Assembly (NCBI GenBank): GCA_031418215.1
Contig: JANOXC010000190.1
Coordinates: forward strand, 1-9,117
Direction of reading: 5' to 3'
DNA: 9,117 bases
Source of the DNA: JANOXC01 sp031418215
GTDB lineage: Bacteria; Bacteroidota; Bacteroidia; AKYH767-A; OLB10
The position numbers and the translations under genes are program-made. This document shows, piece after piece, positions 1-7,818 of this stretch (positions within the stretch are counted from its first letter, which is position 1; each line of letters starts with the position of its first letter). The notes beneath the pieces are model-generated. The model was given only the letters and a program-made list of their open reading frames with translations. It made no database searches and was not told the DNA's origin.

Positions 1-197
1 TGTTCCGACTGATTGAGCACACTTCCCATCCAGGAATCATTATTACGGCCTTCGCTATGAAATATTAAATCTCCCCAACGATTGTATATATCAAGATTTA
101 CATAGTCTATATACCATCCTTTCACATTAAAACCCTCATTGGTACCATCATTATTTGGTGTAAATGCATTTGGAATATACACTGTAAATTCCGGCTC
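1..197 (-). other. CHU_C / T9SS type B sorting domain, start only (residues 2495-2559)
   Basis: After the last PKD domain comes VYIPNAFTPNNDGTNEGF, then VNLDIYNRWGDLIFHS and NNDSWMG. This matches the gliding-motility-associated C-terminal domain (IPNAFTPNxDGxNDxF...IYNRWGxLIF...WDG), which directs type B T9SS cargo across the outer membrane. Here the usual WDG reads W2550-M2551-G2552. The last part of the domain, normally ending in a basic strand, is beyond the left edge. Type B cargo often needs a PorP/SprF-like partner encoded next door, which would also lie off window. Confidence 0.93.
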
Positions 198-3100
198 AAC
201 CCTTATTGGTTTAACAACAGTATCTCTGCAACCATATGAATTAATAACTATTAAAGAGACCAGGTAATTACCGGTATCAGGATATACCTGTGATGACGGT
301 TCAAAAGCAGTTGAAGTGTTGCCATTCCCTAAACTCCAGAAATAATTTTGACCTCCTACACTGAGGTTATTAAATTCAAAAATTGGGTTTAATATAGACT
401 GAGTCGGATAATTAGGCGTAAAATCAGCAAGTGGTGCCGGATAAACAGTTACAAGATTAGGGACACTAGTCGTATTGCTGCATCCGGAATCTGAAGTCAC
501 TGTTAATGTAACCGTATAACTTCCACTTTGCATATAAGTATGTGAAGGGTTTTGTGAGGTAGCTGTCTGTCCATCACCAAAATCCCAAAACCAAGAGATA
601 ATAATTCCGGAAGCAACAGTGGAAGTATCTGTGAATTGAACAATTAATGGCCCACAACCGGCAATAGCATTACTGATGAATCCTGCAATGGGTGTTGGAT
701 GAACAGTAATTTGCTTAATGATGCTATCAATACACCCAAATTCACTTAATGCTACCAGTGTAACCGTATAAACCCCCGGTTGGCTATATATATGCGATGG
801 GTTCGCCTGACCTGCCACACTTGTATTATCCCCGAAGTACCAGGTATAACCAACAATAGCTCCTGTTTGTATCGTTGATATGTTATTAAATTGTGTGGCA
901 TCGCCGGTACAGGAATTTCCTGCATTAAAATCAGGACTAGGTAATGGATTTACGATCATTGATGCAGTAACCGAACCTTTACAACCATTGCTATTGGTAG
1001 TTGTTAAACTAACATTATGTATACCGGCATTACCAAAACTAATCACAGGGCTTTGCAAAGTGCTTGTTGTTCCATTATCAAAACTCCAGTCCCAATTGGT
1101 GATAACATTGTTTGCACCAACACCGGTATCATTCAAGGTAATGGATTGATTGATGCAGGTATTTTGCGTTGCAATTGCTGGAGTAGGCTTAGCATAAATT
1201 TCAATTGAATCAGTAACATTTGCTTTACAACCGTTATTGGATGTTACATTAAGTGTAACAACATAAAATCCAGGTGCCGGATAAAGATGATTAACATTCT
1301 GCGCTTGTATAGATGAGCCATCACCTAAACTCCATGACCATGATGAAATAGTGCCGTTTGAAACATTGGAATTATCATTCAACTGCGCAAATACATTTTC
1401 GCAGGCGTTGTTTCCTGTAAAAGCAGCAACAGGAATATCGAATACTGTAATTGGCTTCATTGCGGTCGATGTACAACCAAATGGAGTTGTTACATTCAAT
1501 GTAACACTATAGTTTCCTGGTCCTGCATAAAGATGTGAAGGGTTAGCAACGTTACTTGTATTGCCGTCACCAAAATTCCAAGCGTATGAAAACGTACCGC
1601 CTCCTGTTACCAACGACTGGTCACTGAATGATGTTAAATCATTGGCACATACATTGGCTGAACCAAAATTCGCTGACGGAACAGGAAAAACGTTGATGCT
1701 TTGCGTTACCGAATCAATACATCCTGTTGCGCATCCAACAAGTAAAGTAACTTGGTATGTTCCCGGATTACTATAATTATGAGATGGATGTTGCACTATA
1801 GATGAGCTTCCATCTCCAAAATTCCACTGCCATGAATTGATTGCCCCGGATGAAACAAAGCTGGTATCAGTAAACTGAATGGCACTGTTGGCGCATGCAT
1901 TTAGTGCTGAGAAGCCCGCTCTTGGAACAGTATTCACTGTTGCATTCTTCTGAATAGTATCACTGCATCCTTTTGCAGACAAAGCCGTAAGATTTACCGG
2001 GTAAGTTCCAGAATTATTATATACATGAGAAGGATTCTGTAAATTACTGATCGTTGAATCACCAAATGACCAACTCCATCCATTAACAATACTTGAAGCT
2101 ATAGTGGAAAGATCATTAAACAACATCGCTGAATTTCCACAAACAGGAGCTGTAGTAAAATCTGCAATTGGATTGGCATTTACTGTTATCTGTCTCGACA
2201 ATGTATCATTACATCCTAAATCAGAACCGGCAATTAAAACAACATTATAGGTGCCGGCATTTAGATAAAGATGTGATGGGTCATTGAGCGAAGAACCAAA
2301 TCCATCGCCAAAATCCCAGGTATAATCACTGATAGCACCATTGAATATATTGCTGGTATTTATAAAAGGCATATTATCGCCTTCACAAACTTCAGGGGCA
2401 TTAAATCCTGCAAATGGTTTTGGATTAACAGTAACAGAGTTTGTCATTGAATTACTACAACCTGCGGAAGTAGTTGCAACCAATGTTACATTATATGTTC
2501 CCTCTCCGGCATAAGCATAGGATGGATTATGAAATGTGGAAGTATTGCCATCGCCAAAATCCCAATTCCATGCGGTAATTCCTCCTGGTGTAACACTGGA
2601 AAGATCATTAAACTGTACAGCTGACTTATCGCAAACACTATTGGCAATAAAGTTAACAACAGGCAATGGATTAACAGTAATTATTCTTGCAATTGAATCG
2701 GTACAACCAAAACCGGAAGTAACCACAAGTGAAACAGTATAGCTGCCTGCTGTTGCATAATTAATAGTTGCATTAGAAGAATTGCCTAACATTCCATTTC
2801 CGAAATACCAGCTCCAGTTGTTAATACTACCGCCCAATTGAGTGGATGTATCAGTAAATAGCGAAGGTGCTCCTAGACATACGTCATTTCCGGTGAACCC
2901 TGCAGCAGGCAAGGAATGGACTGTAACATTATTAGCAAATTGATTAGAACATCCAAGACTATCCGTTACAGTAACATTATATATACCTGACGTGTTTACA
3001 GAAATAGTTTGAGAAATGCTTCCCGTTGACCATAAATAAGTTGAGCCGGGATTTGCAGCATCTAAGATGGTACTACTTCCCTGACATAAATGGACATTGA

Positions 3101-6100
3101 TAGAATTGGTTACCAGTCCGGTTCCGCCTTCAAAAATATCAGCAAATCCTATTGCAGTGCATCCTGCAGCATTGGTAACAGCTACACTATAAGTTCCTGG
3201 TGTTGCAACAGTAATGGTTTGTGTTAATTCCCCGTTAGGAGTCCATAAATAGGTAGCTCCTGCATTGCCAGCATTCAAAACAGTACTATAACCTGCACAA
3301 AAGAAACCTGGGGAATTCAATGTAACTACGGGCGATAAGTTTACATTCACGTTGACATTATCTGAATTTTTACACCCATTTGAATCAGTAACTGTAACCG
3401 TATAATTCGTCAATGTTAAAGGAGCAACAAACACCGTTGCCGTTGTTGCGCCATTATACGCCCAATAATAACTAACGCCTCCTGTAGCTGTTAGCGGCGC
3501 TGCGAACCCTGAACAAATGGTTTGATCGGGACCTGCATTAGCAATTGGTAATGGATTAACTTTAACTTGAACGGTATCTTTATTCTGGCAACCATTTAAT
3601 GCAGTAACTGTTACAATATACTGTGTAGTTGCAACCGGAGAAACATTAATTGTATTTCCAACTATTCCACCCGGATTCCAGGAATAGCTTGTACCTCCTG
3701 CAGCTAAAAGTGAAGCACTTCCACCTAAACAAATTGATTTATCAGGGCCGGCGATAGCATTTGGAAGATTTTTTATAGTTACAACAACACTATCCCTTGC
3801 AGTACAGCCGGAAGCATTGGTAACAGTAACATAATAAACCGTTGTATTATTCGGGGTAACAGTAATAACTTGAGTAGTATTTCCTCCAGGTAACCAGCTG
3901 TATGTTCCTCCTCCGGAAGCGGTTAAATTTGCAGAAGTTCCCCTGCAAATCCATATATTATTTCCTGCATTTGCAACCGGTATGGCATTAACTGTTGTCG
4001 GCTGTGTAACAGTATTGCTGCAACCATTTGATGAGGTAACAGTCAAAGAAACATTATATATACCTGAAGCTACATAAATAATTGTAGGTGATTGAAGTGA
4101 TGAACTTTGACCATTACCCAAGTTCCAGTTGTAAGTAGTAATAACTCCATTACTGATACTTGATAAATCGTTTAATGTGATAGGAGAATTTCTACAAACA
4201 GCAACAGAAGAAAATGCCGCTATCGGTGTTGAATAAATGGTTACCTGTTTTGTAATACTATCAGAACATCCACCAGCAGTTATTGCATTCAATGTAACAA
4301 GGTATGTTCCAGCAGTATTATATATATGTGTAGGATTTTGCAATGATGAAGTACTTCCATCGCCGAAATTCCAATTCCATCCGGTAATATTGCCGGGAGT
4401 CACAACAGACAAATCATTAAATTGAATGGCATTTCCCTGACAACCATTGGATAAGCTAAAATTAGCTGACGGCAACGGATAAACAATAAGGCTTTTTGTA
4501 ATGGTTGAACTGCATCCTTTATTATCTACAACTGTTAAAGTAGCTGTAAATGTTCCTGTTGAAAGGTAGGTATGAATAGGATTTTGCTGTTGCGAAACGT
4601 TCCCATCTCCAAAGTTCCAGTTCCAGGAAATAATGTTTCCACCGTTTACTGTTGACAAGTCAGTAAATATAACAGCATGATCAATACAGGCATAATTTGG
4701 CGTAAAATCAGCAATGGGCAATGGATTTACGTTTAATGTTGTTGCAATAATGCCGCTGCATCCATTTGGATTGGTTACCGTAACCTGATAGGCTCCTGCT
4801 GTTCCTACAGTTATGGTTTGTGTTATTGCACCAGTACTCCATAAATAAGAACTTCCGGGATATCCGGCATTTAATGTTGTTGTTTGTCCCTGACAGAGTG
4901 AAATGTTATTTGAATTATTAATTACGCCACCACCAACTGTAAGTGTTGTAGAACCTGAAGCAGTACAACCCCATTGATTCGTAATTGTTAAAGTATAAAG
5001 ACCTTGTTGATTAACTGAAATAGTTTGTGTTGTACTTCCATTACTCCAGAGATAGGAAGTCCCGGCATTGCCCGGATCTAGCAATACATTTATTCCATTA
5101 CAGGTAAAAACACCTGCAGGTAAATTTACGACAGGATTGGCATGCACGGTTACATTAATAAATGCTGTTGCCTGGCAACCATTTGCATCAATCACATTTA
5201 CTGCATAAGTGGTGCTTAATGCAGGGTTTACAGTTATTGTTCCTGTTGTGCTTCCCGTTGGACTCCAATTGTATGTTACCCCTCCCGATGCAGATAATGT
5301 TACAGAATTACCATTACAAATGGTAGGATCAGGACTAACAACTGCTGTCGGTAAAGGCAAAACGTCGATACGTAATGAATCCCTGGCAGTGCAACCATTA
5401 ATATCCGTTACCAAAACGGTGTACAAGGTGTCACTTGATGGTGAAACAGAAATTGATCCTGTTGTGGCTCCACCAGGAGTCCAGTTATAATTAATGCCGC
5501 CTGTTGCATTCAGCGTTATGCTGCTTCCAAGACAAACTGCAACATCAGGCCCGGCATTCGCAAACGGAGGTCCATGAATAACAATGGTTGTTGTAAAAGT
5601 ATCCTTACAGCCGAACTGATTGGTAACAATTAATATCGGATTGAAGGTGCCGCTTGATGTATAAGTGTGAATCGGGTTTTGAAGTGTTGAAGTATCACCA
5701 TCACCAAAAATCCAATACCATCCTGTTACACCATTACCTGACGAACCCAAAAATGAAATTACTGAGTTTTGACAAGTGGCTCCTGAATACGTAAAATTTG
5801 CTGTTGGTAATGGATGAATGGTAACGGGCTGTATGATCGTATCAAGACATCCCATTGTATCCTGTACAACAAGTGATACATTGTAATTACCTGCAACAGC
5901 AAAAGTGTTACAAGGATTTGAACTCTGTGAAGTAGCGCCATTTCCAAAAGTCCACCAAACACTGTCAATTGTACCTGAAGGTGTTGTAGTATTGGTAAAA
6001 CATGTTGCAGAACCCACGCAGGAAGTACCTGCAGTAAATCCAGAAACCGGTAAAGGAGCAATTGTGATTGGCTTGATGATCGTATCAATACAGCCATGTA

Positions 6101-7679
6101 AATTTTCAACAACTAGTGTAACATTGTAAGTGCCTGTAGCATTATATATATGAACCGGGTTTTGAAGATTAGATGTATTTCCATCACCGAATAGCCAAAA
6201 CCAAGTGGTAATAACACTACCTCCCGCATTACTGCCATCATTAAACTGAACAGAACCAAACAAACAACTTCCTGTATAAGTGAAATTCGCAATTGGTTCA
6301 AAGGCGCTAACGATATTCACCGTATCCATTCCCTGACAACCTTCAGCATCTGTTACCGTTACTATATAGGTTCCTATGCCAACTGTTTGTGTCGGATTGG
6401 TAAATCCATTACTCCATAAATAAGTATAAGGTGCAGTACCTGTTATAACATTTGCCGTAACTGTTGCCAAATCACTACAGGCAATAGCTTGATCAGGCCC
6501 TGCATTTACAATAACACCATGCACGGTAACACAATAGCTGTAAGTTTGTGAACCGATATAAGGGCAGGCATCATCGTTTACACGAACTGTGAAGCAATAA
6601 GGTGAATTGCTGATATTGGCACTCGTTGGTGTCCAACAAAAAGTTCCTGTTGGATGTGGTGTGCCTGCAGCCGTAAATGAACCACTGTCAATTCCATTGT
6701 TCCAAGAAATATTTAAATTTTGCCCAACATCTGCATCATTACTATATATATCAAAGCAAAGTGGGGTATTGGCACAAATAGTAGTATCGAAAACGTTGGT
6801 GCCATTCATTCCTGTTAATGTTGGAAGACTGTTGTTACAGTTCATCACCGTAACCTGTATGTCGCGAACAACAGAACCAATTAATAAGCCATTTCGATAT
6901 TCCTGCACTAACACAGCCATCACGGTGACCTGCATCAAGGTAGGTGTAAAAACAATGTCGCCATTAACAGTGTTAAACTGCAAAGCCGGCGTAGAAGCTA
7001 ATGGGTTAATGGCATTATAAGGCGCAAGGTAATTTACATCTGCAGTAGAAGTTTGTTTTGGTGTAACCATGGAATAAACAAGGCTATCACCATCAATATC
7101 AATAGCACCATGATTAAATTGAAACTGCTGTCCGATACATGCAAAAGGAACAGGCTTATTAGTAAATGTAGGTGAGTTGTTGCACTGAACAACAGTATTA
7201 TCCAATGTTGCATATATATAAAAGGTGCTTGCTCCAGGTGTGTTTATAGTAGTAATAGCAGCATTACGGCAGCAGTATGTCCAGGAAAAAGTCCAGTCTG
7301 TACATTGCACAGGCAGCGTTACCAATCCCTCATACACCCATTCCTGGATACCGGTATAGGTGCCGCCATTACAGGTAGTAACAGCTGTGGGACATAATGC
7401 AGTTACCTCCTGCCCGGTTCCCGGAATAGGATTGCAAGTGATTCCAAAATTTCTTCCACAGCTAACAGATTTAATATTGACATTAATAGAAGCAGGTGCG
7501 GCAATTCCTATACAATCACGATAAAAAGAAACGCGTAACTTATAAGTATTGCCTCCCATACACTCATACGTAAGGTCGGCACCCATGGCATGACTTGCAT
7601 ATGTTTTTTGCGTCCCGCCAAATAACAGGGAAGCAATAATCAATGCTGAGATTTTAATGAATTGTAATTGTTTATTCAT
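1..7679 (-). CDS. Giant T9SS-exported multidomain surface protein (17 PKD + 10 Ig/SprB-like repeats, type B sorting domain), 3' end off window
   Basis: The frame is open for 2559 codons from ATG at 7679-7677 to the left edge; every codon was translated and no stop was found. An in-frame TGA at 7689-7691 just upstream fixes this start. Residues 1-28 form a signal peptide (KISALIIASLLFGG core, probable cleavage after TYA28). Residues 29-386 are a Cys-rich N-terminal region beginning SHAMGADLTYEC, followed by an SprB-like repeat (387-460), blocks of PKD and Ig-like domains (461-2494), and the start of a CHU_C/type B sorting domain (2495-2559). Known for the family: such proteins cross the outer membrane by T9SS and are displayed or released; some act in gliding or adhesion. 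Inferred: an extended adhesin or structural stalk. No catalytic domain was seen. The exact role, ligand and symbol cannot be assigned. Roughly 25-40 C-terminal residues appear to lie off window. Confidence 0.96.
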   Translation of the reverse strand, partial: MNKQLQFIKISALIIASLLFGGTQKTYASHAMGADLTYECMGGNTYKLRVSFYRDCIGIAAPASINVNIKSVSCGRNFGITCNPIPGTGQEVTALCPTAVTTCNGGTYTGIQEWVYEGLVTLPVQCTDWTFSWTYCCRNAAITTINTPGASTFYIYATLDNTVVQCNNSPTFTNKPVPFACIGQQFQFNHGAIDIDGDSLVYSMVTPKQTSTADVNYLAPYNAINPLASTPALQFNTVNGDIVFTPTLMQVTVMAVLVQEYRNGLLIGSVVRDIQVTVMNCNNSLPTLTGMNGTNVFDTTICANTPLCFDIYSNDADVGQNLNISWNNGIDSGSFTAAGTPHPTGTFCWTPTSANISNSPYCFTVRVNDDACPYIGSQTYSYCVTVHGVIVNAGPDQAIACSDLATVTANVITGTAPYTYLWSNGFTNPTQTVGIGTYIVTVTDAEGCQGMDTVNIVSAFEPIANFTYTGSCLFGSVQFNDGSNAGGSVITTWFWLFGDGNTSNLQNPVHIYNATGTYNVTLVVENLHGCIDTIIKPITIAPLPVSGFTAGTSCVGSATCFTNTTTPSGTIDSVWWTFGNGATSQSSNPCNTFAVAGNYNVSLVVQDTMGCLDTIIQPVTIHPLPTANFTYSGATCQNSVISFLGSSGNGVTGWYWIFGDGDTSTLQNPIHTYTSSGTFNPILIVTNQFGCKDTFTTTIVIHGPPFANAGPDVAVCLGSSITLNATGGINYNWTPGGATTGSISVSPSSDTLYTVLVTDINGCTARDSLRIDVLPLPTAVVSPDPTICNGNSVTLSASGGVTYNWSPTGSTTGTITVNPALSTTYAVNVIDANGCQATAFINVTVHANPVVNLPAGVFTCNGINVLLDPGNAGTSYLWSNGSTTQTISVNQQGLYTLTITNQWGCTASGSTTLTVGGGVINNSNNISLCQGQTTTLNAGYPGSSYLWSTGAITQTITVGTAGAYQVTVTNPNGCSGIIATTLNVNPLPIADFTPNYACIDHAVIFTDLSTVNGGNIISWNWNFGDGNVSQQQNPIHTYLSTGTFTATLTVVDNKGCSSTITKSLIVYPLPSANFSLSNGCQGNAIQFNDLSVVTPGNITGWNWNFGDGSTSSLQNPTHIYNTAGTYLVTLNAITAGGCSDSITKQVTIYSTPIAAFSSVAVCRNSPITLNDLSSISNGVITTYNWNLGNGQSSSLQSPTIIYVASGIYNVSLTVTSSNGCSNTVTQPTTVNAIPVANAGNNIWICRGTSANLTASGGGTYSWLPGGNTTQVITVTPNNTTVYYVTVTNASGCTARDSVVVTIKNLPNAIAGPDKSICLGGSASLLAAGGTSYSWNPGGIVGNTINVSPVATTQYIVTVTALNGCQNKDTVQVKVNPLPIANAGPDQTICSGFAAPLTATGGVSYYWAYNGATTATVFVAPLTLTNYTVTVTDSNGCKNSDNVNVNVNLSPVVTLNSPGFFCAGYSTVLNAGNAGATYLWTPNGELTQTITVATPGTYSVAVTNAAGCTAIGFADIFEGGTGLVTNSINVHLCQGSSTILDAANPGSTYLWSTGSISQTISVNTSGIYNVTVTDSLGCSNQFANNVTVHSLPAAGFTGNDVCLGAPSLFTDTSTQLGGSINNWSWYFGNGMLGNSSNATINYATAGSYTVSLVVTSGFGCTDSIARIITVNPLPVVNFIANSVCDKSAVQFNDLSSVTPGGITAWNWDFGDGNTSTFHNPSYAYAGEGTYNVTLVATTSAGCSNSMTNSVTVNPKPFAGFNAPEVCEGDNMPFINTSNIFNGAISDYTWDFGDGFGSSLNDPSHLYLNAGTYNVVLIAGSDLGCNDTLSRQITVNANPIADFTTAPVCGNSAMLFNDLSTIASSIVNGWSWSFGDSTISNLQNPSHVYNNSGTYPVNLTALSAKGCSDTIQKNATVNTVPRAGFSALNACANSAIQFTDTSFVSSGAINSWQWNFGDGSSSIVQHPSHNYSNPGTYQVTLLVGCATGCIDSVTQSINVFPVPSANFGSANVCANDLTSFSDQSLVTGGGTFSYAWNFGDGNTSNVANPSHLYAGPGNYSVTLNVTTPFGCTSTAMKPITVFDIPVAAFTGNNACENVFAQLNDNSNVSNGTISSWSWSLGDGSSIQAQNVNHLYPAPGFYVVTLNVTSNNGCKANVTDSIEIYAKPTPAIATQNTCINQSITLNDTGVGANNVITNWDWSFDNGTTSTLQSPVISFGNAGIHNVSLTTTNSNGCKGSVTASMIVNPLPSPDFNAGNSCTGDATQFNNISTIQTGAIVGYTWYFGDNTSVAGQANPSHIYSQPGVYTVTLVALSEFGCIDSIIKQITVHPTPIAGFISNAIAGCGPLIVQFTDTSTVASGIIISWFWDFGDGQTATSQNPSHTYMQSGSYTVTLTVTSDSGCSNTTSVPNLVTVYPAPLADFTPNYPTQSILNPIFEFNNLSVGGQNYFWSLGNGNTSTAFEPSSQVYPDTGNYLVSLIVINSYGCRDTVVKPIRVEPEFTVYIPNAFTPNNDGTNEGFNVKGWYIDYVNLDIYNRWGDLIFHSEGRNNDSWMGSVLNQSE
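198..2918 (-). repeat. PKD block 3: eleven tandem PKD domains (residues 1588-2494)
   Basis: Domains 7 to 17 start at 2918, 2672, 2426, 2180, 1934, 1688, 1442, 1196, 950, 701 and 443 and run down in coordinate. Nine are exactly 246 bp; domain 15 is 249 and domain 16 is 258. Most open with (N/H/Y/F)-x-x-P, have a W-x-W/Y-x-F/L-G-D/N-G core, an NPSH-x-Y-type strand, G-x-Y-x-V, and a terminal GC. Cores vary: GNG (7, 17), GDS (10), DNG (14), GDN (15). Domain 17 lacks the first cysteine of the usual pair. DNA similarity remains visible: a 17-bp string starting ccatcgccaaaa occurs at 2302 and again at 2548, exactly one period apart. Confidence 0.93.
2919..3989 (-). repeat. Ig-like block 2: five domains, subtypes A-A-A-B-B (residues 1231-1587)
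   Basis: Domains lie at 3774-3989, 3558-3773, 3342-3557 (subtype A, 72 residues each), then 3132-3341 and 2919-3131 (subtype B). Subtype A domains carry SGGGTYSWLPGG, AGGTSYSWNPGG and TGGVSYYWAYNG; subtype B carry NAGATYLWTP and NPGSTYLWSTG. The first shares the exact string GCTARDS with the first domain of block 1, and the last shares LCQG with the last domain of block 1. This supports a common origin of the two blocks. Confidence 0.85.
3990..4727 (-). repeat. PKD block 2: three PKD domains of exactly 82 residues (1-based residues 985-1230)
   Basis: Domains lie at 4482-4727, 4236-4481 and 3990-4235, each 246 bp. Core motifs are WNWNFGDG, WNWNFGDG and YNWNLGNG. Each has a Cys about 14 residues in (YACID, NGCQG, AVCRN) and a GC about 12 residues before its end. 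The third is divergent, with LGNG in place of FGDG. Confidence 0.92.
4728..5576 (-). repeat. Ig-like block 1: four domains, subtypes A-A-B-B (residues 702-984)
   Basis: Domains lie at 5358-5576, 5145-5357, 4935-5144 and 4728-4934. The first two are subtype A: C-x-G, then TGGINYNWTPGG or SGGVTYNWSPTG, then TxYTVxVTDxNGC. The last two are subtype B: a Cys-Asn/Gln-Gly site, then NAGTSYLWSNG or YPGSSYLWSTG, TQTI(S/T)V and TNxxGC. These resemble the Ig-like/SprB-type repeats of Bacteroidota surface proteins. The order A-A-B-B recurs, with one extra A, in the second Ig block. Confidence 0.85.
5577..6299 (-). repeat. PKD block 1: three PKD domains (residues 461-701)
   Basis: Three tandem PKD domains lie at 6060-6299, 5817-6059 and 5577-5816 (80, 81 and 80 residues). 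Core motifs are WFWLFGDG, WWTFGNG and WYWIFGDG, each followed by an H/F-x-Y or equivalent strand, GxYNV or GTF, and a GC near the end. PKD2 has extra cysteines (SATC and NPC) and GNG in place of GDG. PKD domains are extracellular beta-sandwiches that usually act as spacers or protein/carbohydrate contact modules. Confidence 0.92.
6300..6521 (-). repeat. SprB-like repeat / Ig-like domain 0 (residues 387-460)
   Basis: It begins VNAGPDQAIAC and continues through GTAPYTYLWSNG to GTYIVTVTDAEGC. The pattern PYTYLWSNG...GTYxVTVTDxxGC is the hallmark of the SprB repeat, named for the SprB gliding adhesin of Flavobacterium johnsoniae. It is the only domain here with the full PYTYLWSNG form and links the N-terminal region to the first PKD block. 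Confidence 0.8.
6522..7595 (-). other. N-terminal Cys-rich region of the giant protein (residues 29-386)
   Basis: The region opens with SHAMGADLTYEC (C40), followed by YKLRVSFYRDC (C56). I recognise this opening from many large Bacteroidota surface proteins that end in a gliding-motility/type B sorting domain; that recognition is from memory. Further on are an acidic DIDGDS motif (residues 194-199), suggestive of Ca2+ binding, and an Ig- or cadherin-like stretch containing FDIYSNDAD, GTFCWTP and YCFTVRVNDDACP that ends at residue 386. Cysteines are frequent (including the CC of TYCCRN), consistent with disulfides outside the cytoplasm. Its function is unknown; as the domain farthest from the C-terminal anchor it is a plausible tip or binding region. 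Confidence 0.7.
7596..7679 (-). other. Sec signal peptide of the giant protein (residues 1-28)
   Basis: The first 28 residues have a short basic/polar start (MNKQ, K9), a hydrophobic core rich in I, L and A (residues 10-20), and a small-residue site T26-Y27-A28 before S29. This is the expected arrangement for Sec export, the first step for T9SS cargo. The mature protein would begin at SHAMGADL. The cleavage position is a judgement by eye. Confidence 0.88.
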
Positions 7680-7735
7680 CCTTGCTTTTCATCAACCCCG
7701 GTTTTGATTTTCACAAATAACACCTAAGGCTAAAA

Positions 7736-7763
7736 CAAAGCTAATAGCAACACACCGCGGCAA
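7736..7763 (-). promoter_or_regulatory. Probable promoter of the giant surface-protein gene
   Basis: On the minus strand TAGCTTTG (7743-7736) matches the Bacteroidota -7 consensus TAnnTTTG exactly. A TTG at 7763-7761 precedes it by 17 bp, within the spacing known for this phylum. Transcription would begin near 7730, leaving a leader of about 50 nt. No strong Shine-Dalgarno is present (AAAAGCAAGG abuts the ATG), which is usual in Bacteroidota. Confidence 0.55.
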
Positions 7764-7818
7764 TCTCCCAAACACCAGCAGACCTATTTTATGTAAGAAT
7801 TCTCGATTTATTTATGCA

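Noticed and set aside
880..5490. Several plus-strand frames of 60-95 codons (for example 880-1149 and 5209-5490)
   Set aside because: All are antisense to PKD/Ig repeats, and similar frames recur because the repeats share sequence.
198..6299. Array of about 246-bp repeats considered as a CRISPR or satellite array
   Set aside because: The period is protein-coding, in one open frame with PKD motifs; there are no identical short repeats separated by unique spacers.
5759..6301. Minus-strand frames of 117 and 62 codons within the giant gene
   Set aside because: They are in another phase of the same strand as PKD1-3; the real frame gives clean PKD motifs across the same bases.
6607..7020. 137-codon plus-strand frame opposite the giant gene
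   Set aside because: It lies entirely antisense to the Cys-rich N-terminal region, which has a coherent protein pattern; the antisense product has no recognisable motif.
1..7679. Possible frameshift or pseudogene in such a long frame
   Set aside because: The signal peptide, every repeat domain and the sorting domain are all in the same frame with no internal stop.
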